DNA of 64,000 bases from Streptomyces galbus. GTDB lineage: Bacteria; Actinomycetota; Actinomycetes; Streptomycetales; Streptomycetaceae. The notes beneath the pieces are model-generated. The model was given only the letters and a program-made list of their open reading frames with translations, made no database searches and was not told where the DNA came from. Positions 45,321 to 56,921 of the stretch are shown piece by piece. Where the stretch lies: assembly GCF_005280195.1 (NCBI RefSeq), contig NZ_SZPR01000003.1, positions 1 through 64,000 on the forward strand. The letters run 5' to 3'. Position numbers and translations under genes: made by a program. Each line of letters begins with the position of its first letter. Position 1 is the stretch's first letter.

Positions 45321-45777
45321 CGCAGTCCTCCTCGTGACCACCACCGGCTTCAATACTGCTCACCTTATGAGGATTCGCGGCGGCTGCGTACCGGTCGGAC
45401 GACGGTGCTGCGTCACAGCGGGAGTGCTCGCCACTGCGGGCACGGCACCCTCGGGCGGCACCCTGAGCGCATCTCCGGCATCACCGTGCGAAACGGAACG
45501 AACCGGGGAGCGACCAGGGGCGCACCCCACATATATCTATGCGCGGGTGGCTCGCGCCGTGGCGCGCGTCGCTCGTGCAGGTGAGTTGAGACCTCTTCGA
45601 AACATGACGGCCTTGGCAGGCTCATGCGCGCCGACACGTCACGTATTGGCATGAGAGGCGTCAACGAGCTTTGTTTCCCAGGCATCTGACGGTGTGTGAC
45701 CTTGCAGAAACGTGCCTGTCAACGCGTGCATATGCGTCCGCCCTACCCCACCGGATGAGCCCTACTATCGGCTCGCC
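45321..45777. other. Divergent promoter region, hisC-like / LacI regulator
   Basis: 457 bp without a supported gene. An inverted pair CTCATG/CATGAG (45621-45626 and 45648-45653) and an AT-rich block near 45530 could be regulatory; nothing is decisive. Confidence 0.3.
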
Positions 45778-46890
45778 ATGACAGCAGCAGGGAAGCACCA
45801 GGTGAGCCGCGCGGAAACCTCACGCCGAGGCAGCCGGCCGGGTCGGGCGGGGATCAGGGACGTCGCCGCCGCCGCCGGAGTCTCCATCACGACCGTCTCC
45901 GACGCCCTGAACGGCAAGGGCAGACTCCCCGATGCCACCCGACGCCATGTGCGCGAGGTCGCCGACCGGCTGGGCTACCGCCCCTCGGCCGCGGCCCGCA
46001 CGCTCCGTACCGGCAAGTCGGGCCTCATCGGCCTGACCGTGACCACGTACGGGGATGAACCTTTCACCTTCACCGAGTTCGCGTACTTCGCCGAGATGGC
46101 GCGGGCCGCCACCTCCGCCGCGCTCGCCCGCGGCTACGCGCTCGTCATCCTGCCCGCCACCTCCCGCCACGACGTGTGGTCGAACGTGGCCCTGGACGGC
46201 ACGGTCGTCATCGACCCCTCCGACCAGGACCCCGTGGTCAGCGAACTCGTCCGCCAGGGCTTACCCGTCGTCTCCGACGGCCGCCCGGCCGGGCCCCTGC
46301 CGGTCACCGCGTGGGTCGACAACGACCACGAGGCCGCCGTCCTCGACATCCTCGACCACCTCGCCGACGCGGGCGCGCGCCGGATCGGCCTGCTCACCGG
46401 CACCACGACGGACACCTACACCCACCTGTCGACCACGGCGTACCTGCGCTGGTGCGAGCGGGTCGGACAGGACCCGGTCTACGAGGCGTACCCCGCGCAC
46501 GACCCGTGCGCCGGCGCCGTCGCCGCCGACCGGCTGCTCGCCCGCCCCGACCGGCCCGACGCGGTGTACGGGCTGTTCGACCCCAACGGCACGGACCTGC
46601 TCGCCGCCGCCCGGCGCTACGGGCTGCGCGTGCCGGAGGACTTGCTGCTGGTGTGCTGCTCCGAGTCCACGGTCTACGCGAACACCGAGCCGCCCGTCAC
46701 CACCCTGTCGCTGAAGCCGCGGCGCATCGGCACGGCGGTCGTCCAGCTCCTCATCGACGCGATCGAGGGCGTGCAGTCCGACCACCCGGTCGAGCAGGTG
46801 ATACCGACGGAACTGATCGTGCGCACGTCGTCGCAGCGCCGCCCCCCGAGGACGACGGTGAGCCCGCCGCGGGGGCCCGAGCGGGGGTAG
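45778..46890 (+). CDS. LacI-family regulator with a TTA codon
   Basis: 370 residues, ATG at 45778. A LacI helix-turn-helix (IRDVAAAAGVSITTVSDALN) and hinge (RPSAAARTLRTGKSG) precede a periplasmic-binding-like effector domain. Codon 46261-46263 is TTA (Leu in RQGLPVV), so translation should need the bldA tRNA and be developmentally timed. I recall the S. coelicolor equivalent as one of the widely conserved TTA genes (rstP), not verified here. The stop codon lies inside the terminator hairpin. Confidence 0.9.
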   Translation: MTAAGKHQVSRAETSRRGSRPGRAGIRDVAAAAGVSITTVSDALNGKGRLPDATRRHVREVADRLGYRPSAAARTLRTGKSGLIGLTVTTYGDEPFTFTEFAYFAEMARAATSAALARGYALVILPATSRHDVWSNVALDGTVVIDPSDQDPVVSELVRQGLPVVSDGRPAGPLPVTAWVDNDHEAAVLDILDHLADAGARRIGLLTGTTTDTYTHLSTTAYLRWCERVGQDPVYEAYPAHDPCAGAVAADRLLARPDRPDAVYGLFDPNGTDLLAAARRYGLRVPEDLLLVCCSESTVYANTEPPVTTLSLKPRRIGTAVVQLLIDAIEGVQSDHPVEQVIPTELIVRTSSQRRPPRTTVSPPRGPERG

Positions 46891-46905
46891 CGGGCCCCCG
46901 CGGCG
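46865..46905 (+). terminator. Terminator overlapping the end of the LacI gene
   Basis: A perfect 15-bp stem CGCCGCGGGGGCCCG/CGGGCCCCCGCGGCG, 11-nt loop; the left arm is coding and the TAG stop is in the loop. Confidence 0.8.
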
Positions 46906-46980
46906 GGGGGCGGCTGGGGTCCGAGGGGGACGGCCGGGGTGCGGAGGCGGGCGGCGCATGGCCCGAGGGGGGTCCGCGGG

Positions 46981-47065
46981 GTCGATCGGAAGAGTGATGG
47001 CCGTCGATCGGGAGAGCGGTGGCCGTCGAGGGGGAGAGCGGTGAGAGTCGAGGGGGACGGCCGCC
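46981..47065 (+). repeat. About four imperfect 22-bp tandem repeats
   Basis: Units start GTCGATCGGAAGAGTGATGG (46981), GTCGATCGGGAGAGCGGTGG (47003), GTCGAGGGGGAGAGCGGTGA (47025) and a partial GTCGAGGGGGACGG (47047). They fill part of the 422-bp gap before the phosphatase gene; no gene is supported there. Confidence 0.75.
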
Positions 47066-47312
47066 TCGACTCCCGCTCGGCTCCCACCGCGTCACCGGTG
47101 AACGGGAGGGGTGGGGCGGGTGTGCAGCGGGGGACCAAGCCCGGCTCAATCGGGGCGAATGCCCCGGCGAACTGGAGCCTTGCTCCGATTCACCACCCCT
47201 GGGTCATCACACGGCGCGATCCGCATTCCTATGATGGGCCCACGACACCGCGGGCCGCTGCGACCAGGCAGTCCGAAGCGGTGCAGATGCGGCGCGATGG
47301 TGGAGGGGTCTG

Positions 47313-48398
47313 ATGACTCAGGGGGCCGGTCAGGGACCCGAGGTGGAGCGGACGGCGACGCTGCGCGACTTCCGGGTGCCGGCGTACGTCCACGAGACCG
47401 GTCCGTACGCCCACAGCACGCACCCCGGCAACGCCGTACCGCCGGTCGAGGAACCCGTGGACTCCCCCGAGGGGTACACCCCGACCCAGCGCGACCTGCC
47501 CGTCATCAACCGGGGTGACACGCTGCAGGTGACCGTCGACCCCACGACCCCCGCCCCCGCCCCGGTGCCCGCGACGGGCCCCGGGCCGCTGTACGTCGTC
47601 GGCGACGTCCACGGCTACCTCGACGAACTCGTCGCCGCCCTGCAGGACAAGGGCCTCGTCGACGCGGCCGGCCACTGGTGCGCCGGCACCTCCCGGCTGT
47701 GGTTCCTCGGCGACTTCACCGACCGCGGCCCGGACGGCATCGGCGTCATCGACCTGGTGATGCGGCTGTCGGCCGAGGCGGCCGCGGCGGGCGGCTACTG
47801 CAAGGCCCTCATGGGCAACCACGAACTGCTCCTGCTCGGCGCCAAGCGCTTCGCCGACACCCCCGTCAACTCCGGCGCCGGCACCGCCACCTTCCAGGCC
47901 GCCTGGCTGCTCAACGGCGGGCAGAAATCGGACATGGACCGCCTGCAGGACCACCACCTGCAGTGGATGGCCCGCCTCGACGCGCTCACCGAGACCGACG
48001 GACACCTGCTCGTCCACTCCGACACCACCGCCTACCTGGACTACGGCTCCTCGATCGAGGAGGTCAACGACACCGTCCACGACACCCTCACGCGCAACGA
48101 CGCGGACGAGGTGTGGGACCTGTTCCGCAAGTTCACCAAGCGCTTCTCCTTCCGCGACGAGGGCGGCGCCGACGCCGTGCGCTCCCTGCTGGATACGTAC
48201 GGCGGCACCCGCATCGTTCACGGCCACAGCCCCATCCCGTACCTGCTGGGCGAGGTCGGCTCCGAGGAGGGCGAGGACGAGGCGGGCCCGGTGGTCGTCG
48301 GCCCGCACGTGTACGCCGACGGGCTGGCCATCGCGATGGACGGCGGCGTGACCATGGCCGGGAAACTGCTCGTCCAGCAACTGCCGCTGGAGCACTGA
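47313..48398 (+). CDS. Metallophosphoesterase (calcineurin-like)
   Basis: 361 residues, ATG at 47313 behind GGAGGGG. The two-metal signature is full: GDVHGYLDEL, GDFTDRGPDG, MGNHELLLL, late IVHGHSPIPY. An 85-residue Pro-rich N-terminal segment precedes the domain. Family members act on phosphoproteins or nucleotides (PrpE, ApaH); which one cannot be told. Confidence 0.9.
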   Translation: MTQGAGQGPEVERTATLRDFRVPAYVHETGPYAHSTHPGNAVPPVEEPVDSPEGYTPTQRDLPVINRGDTLQVTVDPTTPAPAPVPATGPGPLYVVGDVHGYLDELVAALQDKGLVDAAGHWCAGTSRLWFLGDFTDRGPDGIGVIDLVMRLSAEAAAAGGYCKALMGNHELLLLGAKRFADTPVNSGAGTATFQAAWLLNGGQKSDMDRLQDHHLQWMARLDALTETDGHLLVHSDTTAYLDYGSSIEEVNDTVHDTLTRNDADEVWDLFRKFTKRFSFRDEGGADAVRSLLDTYGGTRIVHGHSPIPYLLGEVGSEEGEDEAGPVVVGPHVYADGLAIAMDGGVTMAGKLLVQQLPLEH

Positions 48399-48589
48399 GC
48401 GTTCACCGAGCGCCGCTCGGGCCCCCGCCGCCCTCACGGACCGTGCAGGCCAGGGGCCAATTTCCGCGAACCCCCTGTCACCTGGAGCCGTCGCCGCTCT
48501 ACCATCGGCTTATCCGTAGCAGGCTCCCCTCCGTTTCTGCCCGACGGCTCGTTGGCATGCGAGCCCCAAGCCTCACGGAGCATCGGGGG

Positions 48590-49462
48590 ATGCACATGAA
48601 CAGCGTTCCGCAGCACCTGCACACCGAGGACCGCCAGGAGTACGAGCGGATCCTCGACGAGGCGCTGCGCTCCGCCCCGGCCCACCCGGAACTGGCCGCT
48701 GTCGGACAGCGGCTCAACACCGAGCAGCTGCGCACCATGGCGCTCAACGCCACCGCGCTCATCACGGCGGCCGCGGCCACCGAGTACCGGCACTACACGG
48801 AGATCCGTGACGAGCTGCGCCGGCCGGCGCCCGCCGCCGCGCCGTCCGTCCACGACTCCGGCCCGGGGGAGCCGGGCCTGGGCGCGATGGGGCTGGCCAC
48901 CAGCATGGGGGAGGCCGCCGAGGCCGCCGGGGCGGGCGCCGTCGCCGTCGCGGCCGTCCTCACGCCGGTCCTGGCCGGCACCGCGGCGGTGATCTTCCTT
49001 CTCGTCGGCTATCTCCTCAAGATGATCGAGCCGCGGCCGGCCTTCGCCGACACCCTGCTCACGGCGGGCTGGGTGTTCGGCGCGGTGACCGCGGTCGCCA
49101 TCCTCGTCGCCACGGTCGGCCTGCTGCTCACCGCCCTGCGCAACCGTCCCTCACTCGACGCCGACTCCCACGGCGAGCTCGCCGAAGAGGTCGAACGGGC
49201 CCGTCAGGCCTGGCGGGACGCCCTCCTGGAACGCGGCATCCTGCCGTTCCTGCGCGAGGCGCTCGCCGACCCGGACACCGCCGCGGCCGTGACCCGTTCG
49301 ACGGCCCCGCAGGGCCCGGCCGACCGCTTCCCCAAGATCGGGTACGACCGGCCCGGCTTCTCCAGTCCCGACGAGGGGCCGGCCCGGGGCCACCGCCCGA
49401 GCTTCACGAGCCCCGACTACACCAGCCCGGACTTCGGAGGCCCGGAACACCGGCCGGAGTGA
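48590..49462 (+). CDS. Membrane protein of unknown function
   Basis: 290 residues; ATG at 48590 or 48596. An N-terminal helical domain (QEYERILDEALRSAPAHPEL) is followed by two membrane helices (about 118-145 and 162-187), then a cytoplasmic tail ending in repeats of PDY/PGF type (SFTSPDYTSPDFGGP). No family recognised. Confidence 0.8.
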   Translation: MHMNSVPQHLHTEDRQEYERILDEALRSAPAHPELAAVGQRLNTEQLRTMALNATALITAAAATEYRHYTEIRDELRRPAPAAAPSVHDSGPGEPGLGAMGLATSMGEAAEAAGAGAVAVAAVLTPVLAGTAAVIFLLVGYLLKMIEPRPAFADTLLTAGWVFGAVTAVAILVATVGLLLTALRNRPSLDADSHGELAEEVERARQAWRDALLERGILPFLREALADPDTAAAVTRSTAPQGPADRFPKIGYDRPGFSSPDEGPARGHRPSFTSPDYTSPDFGGPEHRPE

Positions 49463-49542
49463 TCCGGCCGGCGGCTCGGCTCCCCCGGCCCCTGGGCCCC
49501 CCGGGCTTCCGGGTCCTTCGCGCGGGGGGAGCGCAAGCCGGG

Positions 49543-50994
49543 TCACCGTCCCAGGATCCCGTGTCTGCCCGCCTCCCGGATCCACGTCGGGAACTCGGAG
49601 AGCAGCCGGTCGTAGAGCTCCGGGTCGGGCACGGTGCTGATGTCGTCGACCGCGAAGAAGCCCACGTTGTCGACCTGGCGGCCGGGGAGCGTGTCGAAGC
49701 GCTCCAGGACGCCGTACCGGGCGCGGCCCAGCCCCACGAACTGCCAGAAGATCGGCTCGCTCACCGCGGCCCGCAGCTCGCTCTCGATCGCGCTGTCGCG
49801 GTAGACGCCCCCGTCCGAGAAGAACAGCACCAGGGTCGGGGCCGCGGCGGGGTTCGCCCGCACGTACGCCCTGACCTCGGCGATCACCTTCTGCTCCTCG
49901 TTGCCGATGCCGACCGCCCGCATGTCCACCTGGCCGGGCTCCAGACCGCGCTTCCTGCCGCGCCGGAACAGGCTGAGTTCACCCACCCTGACGTGCAGCC
50001 GCAGCCACTGCGGGAGTTCGGCGAGGCGCAGGTCGGGCAGCCGGGCGGGCTGGGTGGCGAACGTCCACGCCTGCATCTCGCCGTCGTCGTCGAGCTGGGC
50101 CGCGACCGCCGCCATCCGCTCGACCACGTCGGCGACGACGCCCTTGGAGTACAGGAAGGACATCGACCCGGAGGCGTCCAGCACGAGGATCACCCGTGCC
50201 GTGACCTCCGCGGCACCGTGCTTGCGCAGGCTGACGGCGACCTGCTCCTTGCGCAGGGAGAGCCGCTTGCGCATGTCCACGGGCAACTGCTCCTCGCCCT
50301 TGGTCAGACGGGCGGCGCCCGGGGCCGGGGGCTGAGCGGGCGGGAACGCGGGAGGCGGCGGCGGGGATGCCGACGGAGGTGTCGGCGAGGCGGGCGGGGG
50401 CGGGAGGGGGGCCGGTGCGGTGCTGGGCGGTGGCGGGGTGGGCGCCGGTGACGCCGGGGCGTCGTCGTCCACGGTGATCCCGAAGTCCGTGGCCAGCCCG
50501 GCCAGTCCGGAGGCGTAGCCCTGGCCGACCGCGCGGAACTTCCACTGCCCCGCCCGCCGGTAGAGCTCGCCGCCGATGAACGCCGTCTCGGTGTCGGCCT
50601 CCATCGCGAACCGGGCCAGTTCACTCCGGCTCCCGGCGTCCAGGAGCCGCAGGGTCAGCCCGGCCACCTGCCCGAACGTCCCGCCGTCGGCCGACGCGCA
50701 CAGCACGACCCGGTCCACGGCACCCTCCAGCGCGCGCAGGTCCACGGCGACGGTGTCCGTCGTGACGGCACCCGTGCTGTCCTTGCCCAGGTGGCGCACG
50801 GCGCCGGAGGGGTGACGCGGCTGGTTGTAGAAGACGAAGTCACCGTCGTCCCGCACCCGCCCCGCCTCGGTCAGCAACAGGGCCGAGGCATCCACGTCCG
50901 GCGCACCCTCCCCGTGCTCCCAACTGAGTTCGGCCCACACCCCCGCCGACTCGACGGCCAGATTGGCACCCTTGCTCAAGGATCGCGCTGTCAT
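49543..50994 (-). CDS. TerD domain - von Willebrand A (TerY-like) fusion
   Basis: 483 residues, ATG at 50992-50994. Residues 1-175 form a TerD/CABP domain ([46 protein letters not shown]). A 60-residue Pro-rich linker follows, then a vWA domain with the MIDAS sequence DASGSM and later T and D residues ([13 protein letters not shown]). Tellurium-resistance/stress complexes join TerD and TerY as separate proteins; here they are one chain. Confidence 0.9.
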   Translation of the reverse strand: MTARSLSKGANLAVESAGVWAELSWEHGEGAPDVDASALLLTEAGRVRDDGDFVFYNQPRHPSGAVRHLGKDSTGAVTTDTVAVDLRALEGAVDRVVLCASADGGTFGQVAGLTLRLLDAGSRSELARFAMEADTETAFIGGELYRRAGQWKFRAVGQGYASGLAGLATDFGITVDDDAPASPAPTPPPPSTAPAPLPPPPASPTPPSASPPPPPAFPPAQPPAPGAARLTKGEEQLPVDMRKRLSLRKEQVAVSLRKHGAAEVTARVILVLDASGSMSFLYSKGVVADVVERMAAVAAQLDDDGEMQAWTFATQPARLPDLRLAELPQWLRLHVRVGELSLFRRGRKRGLEPGQVDMRAVGIGNEEQKVIAEVRAYVRANPAAAPTLVLFFSDGGVYRDSAIESELRAAVSEPIFWQFVGLGRARYGVLERFDTLPGRQVDNVGFFAVDDISTVPDPELYDRLLSEFPTWIREAGRHGILGR

Positions 50995-51056
50995 GGGCTC
51001 AGTGTGCCTACTTCCCGGGGGAACGGGCGGCTCCGGGAACTTCCTGGGCTCGTGGG

Positions 51057-52460
51057 TCAGCCGGCTGTCACAGGCACATCGCCGTCATCGAATACCTGTC
51101 CACTCAGGGCGTTCACGTGGTACGTCTCGCCAGGTTGCCGGCCTTGTGAGGCGCCACCGGCTCCCTTCGTGCTCCACACCACGCTCACAAGCCAATGAGG
51201 TGTCCACGTGCCGTCCTGTTCGACCGCCTCGAGTGCGAACGCATCGGGCCGAAATGTGGGGCCAACAGCTCCGTTGGCGTGCAACCGGGCGGCTATCGCC
51301 TTGCTCACGGCACGCTCTGCCTGCGGTGCGTCGAGTTCGGCCTTCGGAAGATCGACCCGGATCGGGCCGAGAGTGACATCGATCTGAGAGACGTGCCCGG
51401 AACGGTCGACCTGGACGTCGAGCATGCGGGGCATCAGAACGCCCTTCCGGGTCCAACGCCAGTTGGTGATCCACCCCAGTGGGGCCTTGTCGCCCACAGC
51501 ATCCGTTCGGCGTACTGTTGCATCCTCCGCCCACGGGTAGTGCTGCTGCGCGTATGCCTGCGCCACCCCGTAGGCATCCTGGGCGGTGGACGGAGTCTTC
51601 GCGCCCGCCACCGGGTACCCCATGACGGTGAGATGGTCACTGTCTTCCAGCTGCACATTCAGATGCTTCTTGTCCGGCCAGGAAAGGCTGCCGTTGCCGA
51701 AGGCGTCCGTACGCCCCGCCTCACGGCTGTGCAGGTTGAAGATGACGTGCTTGCAGGACGTGTCCCCGCACGGCTGCTCATACACCTGACCCACGTCGTA
51801 GCGGTCACCGAAGGCCTCCTTCACGACCGTCTCCACCGCGCGCTTCTGATCGGAGCTCGCGTCGGAGAGCCCGGTGCCGTCCACGTTCGTGAAGACGAGC
51901 ATCGAACGCGCTGCGCCGGCACCCAGAAGCAGAAACACGGCGGCCGCGATCAGCGCACCCCTGACACCGCCCTTCCAGTCGAGCCACCGGCGCGACGCGA
52001 GCAGCATCGCGGTGACAGCGGACCCCGTCAGCCCTCCGATGATGTTCATCATCGCGTCGGAGCTGTCACACACACGACCCAGGCCGTCCACGGTGGCTTG
52101 AGTGAACTCGACAGCCGAGGGCAGGACGACCACACCGACCAGGACGGGCAGCGGACGTCGGACGGCCAGCAGGGCGAGGACGCCGACAGGCACCGTCATG
52201 GCGAGGTTCCACAGCCCTTGCGTGGTGTGGAAGGGCTCGGCGAGCTGGTGGTTGAGCACACATGTGCCACTGGCCCGGGAGGCATCCATGAAGGTGACGC
52301 CGAGAACCCCGGTGACAGCGAAGGCGAGACCCGCCCACCACACGCCTCGGGGGTTCCCCAGCCTTCGAGCGAGCGCCCACACCGCCCCACCCAGTACGAG
52401 GGCAGTCAGTGTGCAGGCGGCCAGGTAGCCGACTTGGTGCTGGAAGATCGCGGTAAACAC
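51057..52460 (-). CDS. VanZ-like membrane protein with extracytoplasmic C-domain
   Basis: 467 residues, ATG at 52458-52460. Five N-terminal helices resemble the VanZ/acidobacterial membrane family ([32 protein letters not shown] is the key region). From about residue 205 an extracytoplasmic part carries two cysteines ([10 protein letters not shown]) and a YcdB/PepSY-like C-terminus. The family role is unclear; it has been linked to cell-envelope antibiotics only in VanZ itself. Confidence 0.75.
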   Translation of the reverse strand: MFTAIFQHQVGYLAACTLTALVLGGAVWALARRLGNPRGVWWAGLAFAVTGVLGVTFMDASRASGTCVLNHQLAEPFHTTQGLWNLAMTVPVGVLALLAVRRPLPVLVGVVVLPSAVEFTQATVDGLGRVCDSSDAMMNIIGGLTGSAVTAMLLASRRWLDWKGGVRGALIAAAVFLLLGAGAARSMLVFTNVDGTGLSDASSDQKRAVETVVKEAFGDRYDVGQVYEQPCGDTSCKHVIFNLHSREAGRTDAFGNGSLSWPDKKHLNVQLEDSDHLTVMGYPVAGAKTPSTAQDAYGVAQAYAQQHYPWAEDATVRRTDAVGDKAPLGWITNWRWTRKGVLMPRMLDVQVDRSGHVSQIDVTLGPIRVDLPKAELDAPQAERAVSKAIAARLHANGAVGPTFRPDAFALEAVEQDGTWTPHWLVSVVWSTKGAGGASQGRQPGETYHVNALSGQVFDDGDVPVTAG

Positions 52461-52499
52461 GGCACGTTCCTTGCGTGGTCAGAGCGAGGAGGGCAGCAG

Positions 52500-52541
52500 G
52501 ACGGCGACGGCCCCGCCTGAGAAGACGGGGCCGTCGCCGTC
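52500..52541 (-). terminator. thiC terminator
   Basis: A perfect 16-bp stem GACGGCGACGGCCCCG/CGGGGCCGTCGCCGTC, 10-nt loop, 27 bp past the thiC stop. Confidence 0.9.
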
Positions 52542-52567
52542 ACTGGTTTCAGCCGCACCGAGCGTCC

Positions 52568-54545
<1,978 letters not shown>

Positions 54546-54620
54546 AAAGGTGCCTCCACGCTAGCGTCCGTTCGGGCGCGGTGAACAGAGGGCCCCCACC
54601 GTTCTTGCGATGATCGGGCG

Positions 54621-56252
54621 GTGACCACGACACCGCGTCCCCCCTTCCCGCCGCCGGAACCCCGCCGCCCGCCCACGGGTGAGGCGTTCGGCCACGAGCC
54701 CGTGCAGGGGTATGTCCCGGAGCGCGGGGACGGGCACGGATACGGAAGCGCCGGGGACGGCAGCCAAGGCGGCCACGGTGATCACGGCGATCACGGCGCG
54801 TCCGGGCACGGCGGCCACCGCGGCCATGAGGGACCCGGGCACGGCGGCCACGGCGGCCACGGGGGTTCCGGACACGGGGGTCACGCGCACGGGCACAGCC
54901 ACAGTCATGGTCCGGCCGCGCCCGTCTCCCAGCACCTGCGCAAGGTCATCGCGGCCATCCTGATCCCGTTCGGCGCGGCGGTGCTCGTCGGGCTCGCGGT
55001 GCTGTGGCCGGGCGGTGCGCCCGCGCACGAGCGCACCGGCGTCGGGTTCGACCGGCAGACGCAGCACGCCACGGTCACCCAGGTCGTCGAGGTCAGCTGC
55101 CAGTCGGTGAACGCCTCGGGAGGCACCCCGACCGGTGACACCTTGACGGCCGAGGGCTCCTCCGCGCAGCAACAGGCGGACGGCACCTGCAAGAAGGCCA
55201 CGATCCGGGTCGACACCGGCAAGGACGAGGGCCGTACGTTCACCGAGATCGTCCAGCCGGACCAGACCCGGCAGTTGCACGAGGGCCAGAAGGTCGTGGT
55301 CGCCTACGAGCCCTCCGCACCCAAGGACCTGCAGTACTCGGTCACCGACGTCTCCCGCGGCTTCCCCATGGCGTTGCTGGCCGGCATCTTCGCCGTCGCC
55401 GTCGTGGTCGTCGGGCGCCTGCGCGGAGTCATGGCGCTGGTCGCGCTCGCCATCAGCTTCCTGATCCTGAACTTCTTCATCCTGCCGGCGATCCTCCAGG
55501 GATCGAACCCCCTGGTCGTGGCGGTGGTGGGCGCCAGCGCGATCATGCTGATCGCCCTCTACCTGTGTCACGGCCTGTCGGCCCGTACCTCCGTGGCGGT
55601 GCTCGGCACGCTGGTCTCCCTGCTGCTCATCGGCGTGCTCGGCTCGCTGTTCATCGACTGGGCCGCGCTCACCGGCAACACCGACGACAACACCGGCCTG
55701 ATCCACGGGCTGTACCCGTCGATCGACATGAGCGGTCTGCTGCTCGCCGGCGTCATCATCGGCTCCCTCGGTGTCCTGGACGACGTCACGGTCACGCAGA
55801 CCTCGGCGGTCTGGGAGCTGCACGAGGCCAACCCGGCGATGGGTTGGCGGGGCCTGTACCGGGCGGGCATCCGGATCGGCCGCGACCACATCGCGTCCGT
55901 GGTCAACACCTTGGTCCTCGCCTACGCGGGCGCGGCGCTGCCGCTGCTCCTGCTGTTCTCCATCGCGCAGAGCAGCGTCGGCACGGTCGCCAACAGCGAG
56001 TTGGTGGCGGAGGAGATCGTGCGCACGCTGGTGGGCTCGATCGGCCTGGTCGCCTCGGTGCCGGTCACCACGGCGCTGGCGGCCCTGGTCGTCGCGGCCG
56101 ACCGGCCGGGACCGGACGCGGGGCGGGGACGGGGGGCGGGGGCCGGAGCCACGGTGCCCGCGTCCGCTGCGGCCGCCGCGGCGGGGCCCGGCCCGGCGTC
56201 ACCGGCCCCGGCTCCGTCGCGCGGTGGCCGCGGGCGGCGCCGCAAGCGCTGA
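54621..56252 (+). CDS. YibE/F-family membrane protein with His/Gly-rich N-terminus
   Basis: 543 residues from GTG at 54621. Residues about 38-95 are extremely His/Gly-rich (repeats of GHGGHGG and HGHSHSHG), a likely Zn/Ni/Cu-binding tail in the cytoplasm. Seven or eight helices follow with YibE/F features (DDVTVTQTSAVWELHEANP, IRIGRDHIASVVNTLVLAYAG). An Ala/Pro tail ends RRRKR. YibE/F function is not established. It is divergent from thiC. Confidence 0.9.
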   Translation: MTTTPRPPFPPPEPRRPPTGEAFGHEPVQGYVPERGDGHGYGSAGDGSQGGHGDHGDHGASGHGGHRGHEGPGHGGHGGHGGSGHGGHAHGHSHSHGPAAPVSQHLRKVIAAILIPFGAAVLVGLAVLWPGGAPAHERTGVGFDRQTQHATVTQVVEVSCQSVNASGGTPTGDTLTAEGSSAQQQADGTCKKATIRVDTGKDEGRTFTEIVQPDQTRQLHEGQKVVVAYEPSAPKDLQYSVTDVSRGFPMALLAGIFAVAVVVVGRLRGVMALVALAISFLILNFFILPAILQGSNPLVVAVVGASAIMLIALYLCHGLSARTSVAVLGTLVSLLLIGVLGSLFIDWAALTGNTDDNTGLIHGLYPSIDMSGLLLAGVIIGSLGVLDDVTVTQTSAVWELHEANPAMGWRGLYRAGIRIGRDHIASVVNTLVLAYAGAALPLLLLFSIAQSSVGTVANSELVAEEIVRTLVGSIGLVASVPVTTALAALVVAADRPGPDAGRGRGAGAGATVPASAAAAAAGPGPASPAPAPSRGGRGRRRKR

Positions 56253-56261
56253 CAGGCGCCG

Positions 56262-56304
56262 GGGAGGGGCGGGCGACCACGGGCTCGCCTCTTGCCCGCC
56301 TCCC
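56262..56304. terminator. Hairpin between yibE-like and ssgA genes
   Basis: GGGAGGGGCGGGC pairs with GCCCGCCTCCC with small bulges; it stands between convergent genes. Confidence 0.45.
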
Positions 56305-56375
56305 TCAGCAGAACCGTTCCTGGCGTCCCTCCACCCCTGTGCTGAAGCGTTCCGCCACTCCTGCGGCGCGGGGGC

Positions 56376-56783
56376 TCAGCCGGCGCTCTGCTCCTCCGCC
56401 AGGATCCGGTCCAGTGCCTCGTCGAGGTGGGCGTCGAAGTCGGCCAGCGCGGTCTCCTGCCCCAGCGGCACCAGCTTGTCGGTCCGGTCCAGGAAGGCCA
56501 CGAGCGGTGCGGTCGAGGAGCGGAACAACGCCTGGTCCATGCCCACCTGGAGCCGGATCAGCACCTCGCCCAGCATGTCCGGTTCCACCGGAGCGACCCG
56601 CACATCGCCCTCGCCGCACGGTCTGCCCACCCCGTCGATGAGCAGCTCCCGCCCGAACGCCCAGGTCACCGGCGCGTCCCCGGGAAGGTGGAAGGTGAGT
56701 CGGACGGCGTAGGGATCGCTGCTCTCGTAGCTCAGCTCGACCGGGATGCGGAACGACAGCTCCTCGGACACGAGAAAGCTCAT
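56376..56783 (-). CDS. ssgA: SsgA, sporulation-specific cell division activator
   Basis: 135 residues starting MSFLVSEELSFRIPVELSYE at 56781-56783; adjacent ATG 56784-56786 is also possible. The SALP hallmarks are WAFGRELLIDG and TAPLVAFLDRTDKLVPLGQE, nearly identical to S. coelicolor SsgA. It localises SsgB and thus FtsZ at future septa and promotes sporulation-specific division in aerial hyphae. It lies 138 bp downstream of ssgR on the same strand with its own promoter space. Confidence 0.97.
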   Translation of the reverse strand: MSFLVSEELSFRIPVELSYESSDPYAVRLTFHLPGDAPVTWAFGRELLIDGVGRPCGEGDVRVAPVEPDMLGEVLIRLQVGMDQALFRSSTAPLVAFLDRTDKLVPLGQETALADFDAHLDEALDRILAEEQSAG

Positions 56784-56921
56784 CATGACCTCTGCCTCTA
56801 CCGCCTGTGCGAACTCGCGCATCGCCTAACCCCGTCGTTGCCGTCGACTGGCCGGGAACGGACCCCTGACTCTGTCACGCATCTTGCTGAACGTGTACGC
56901 CAGATCACAAGGAGTGAGTTT

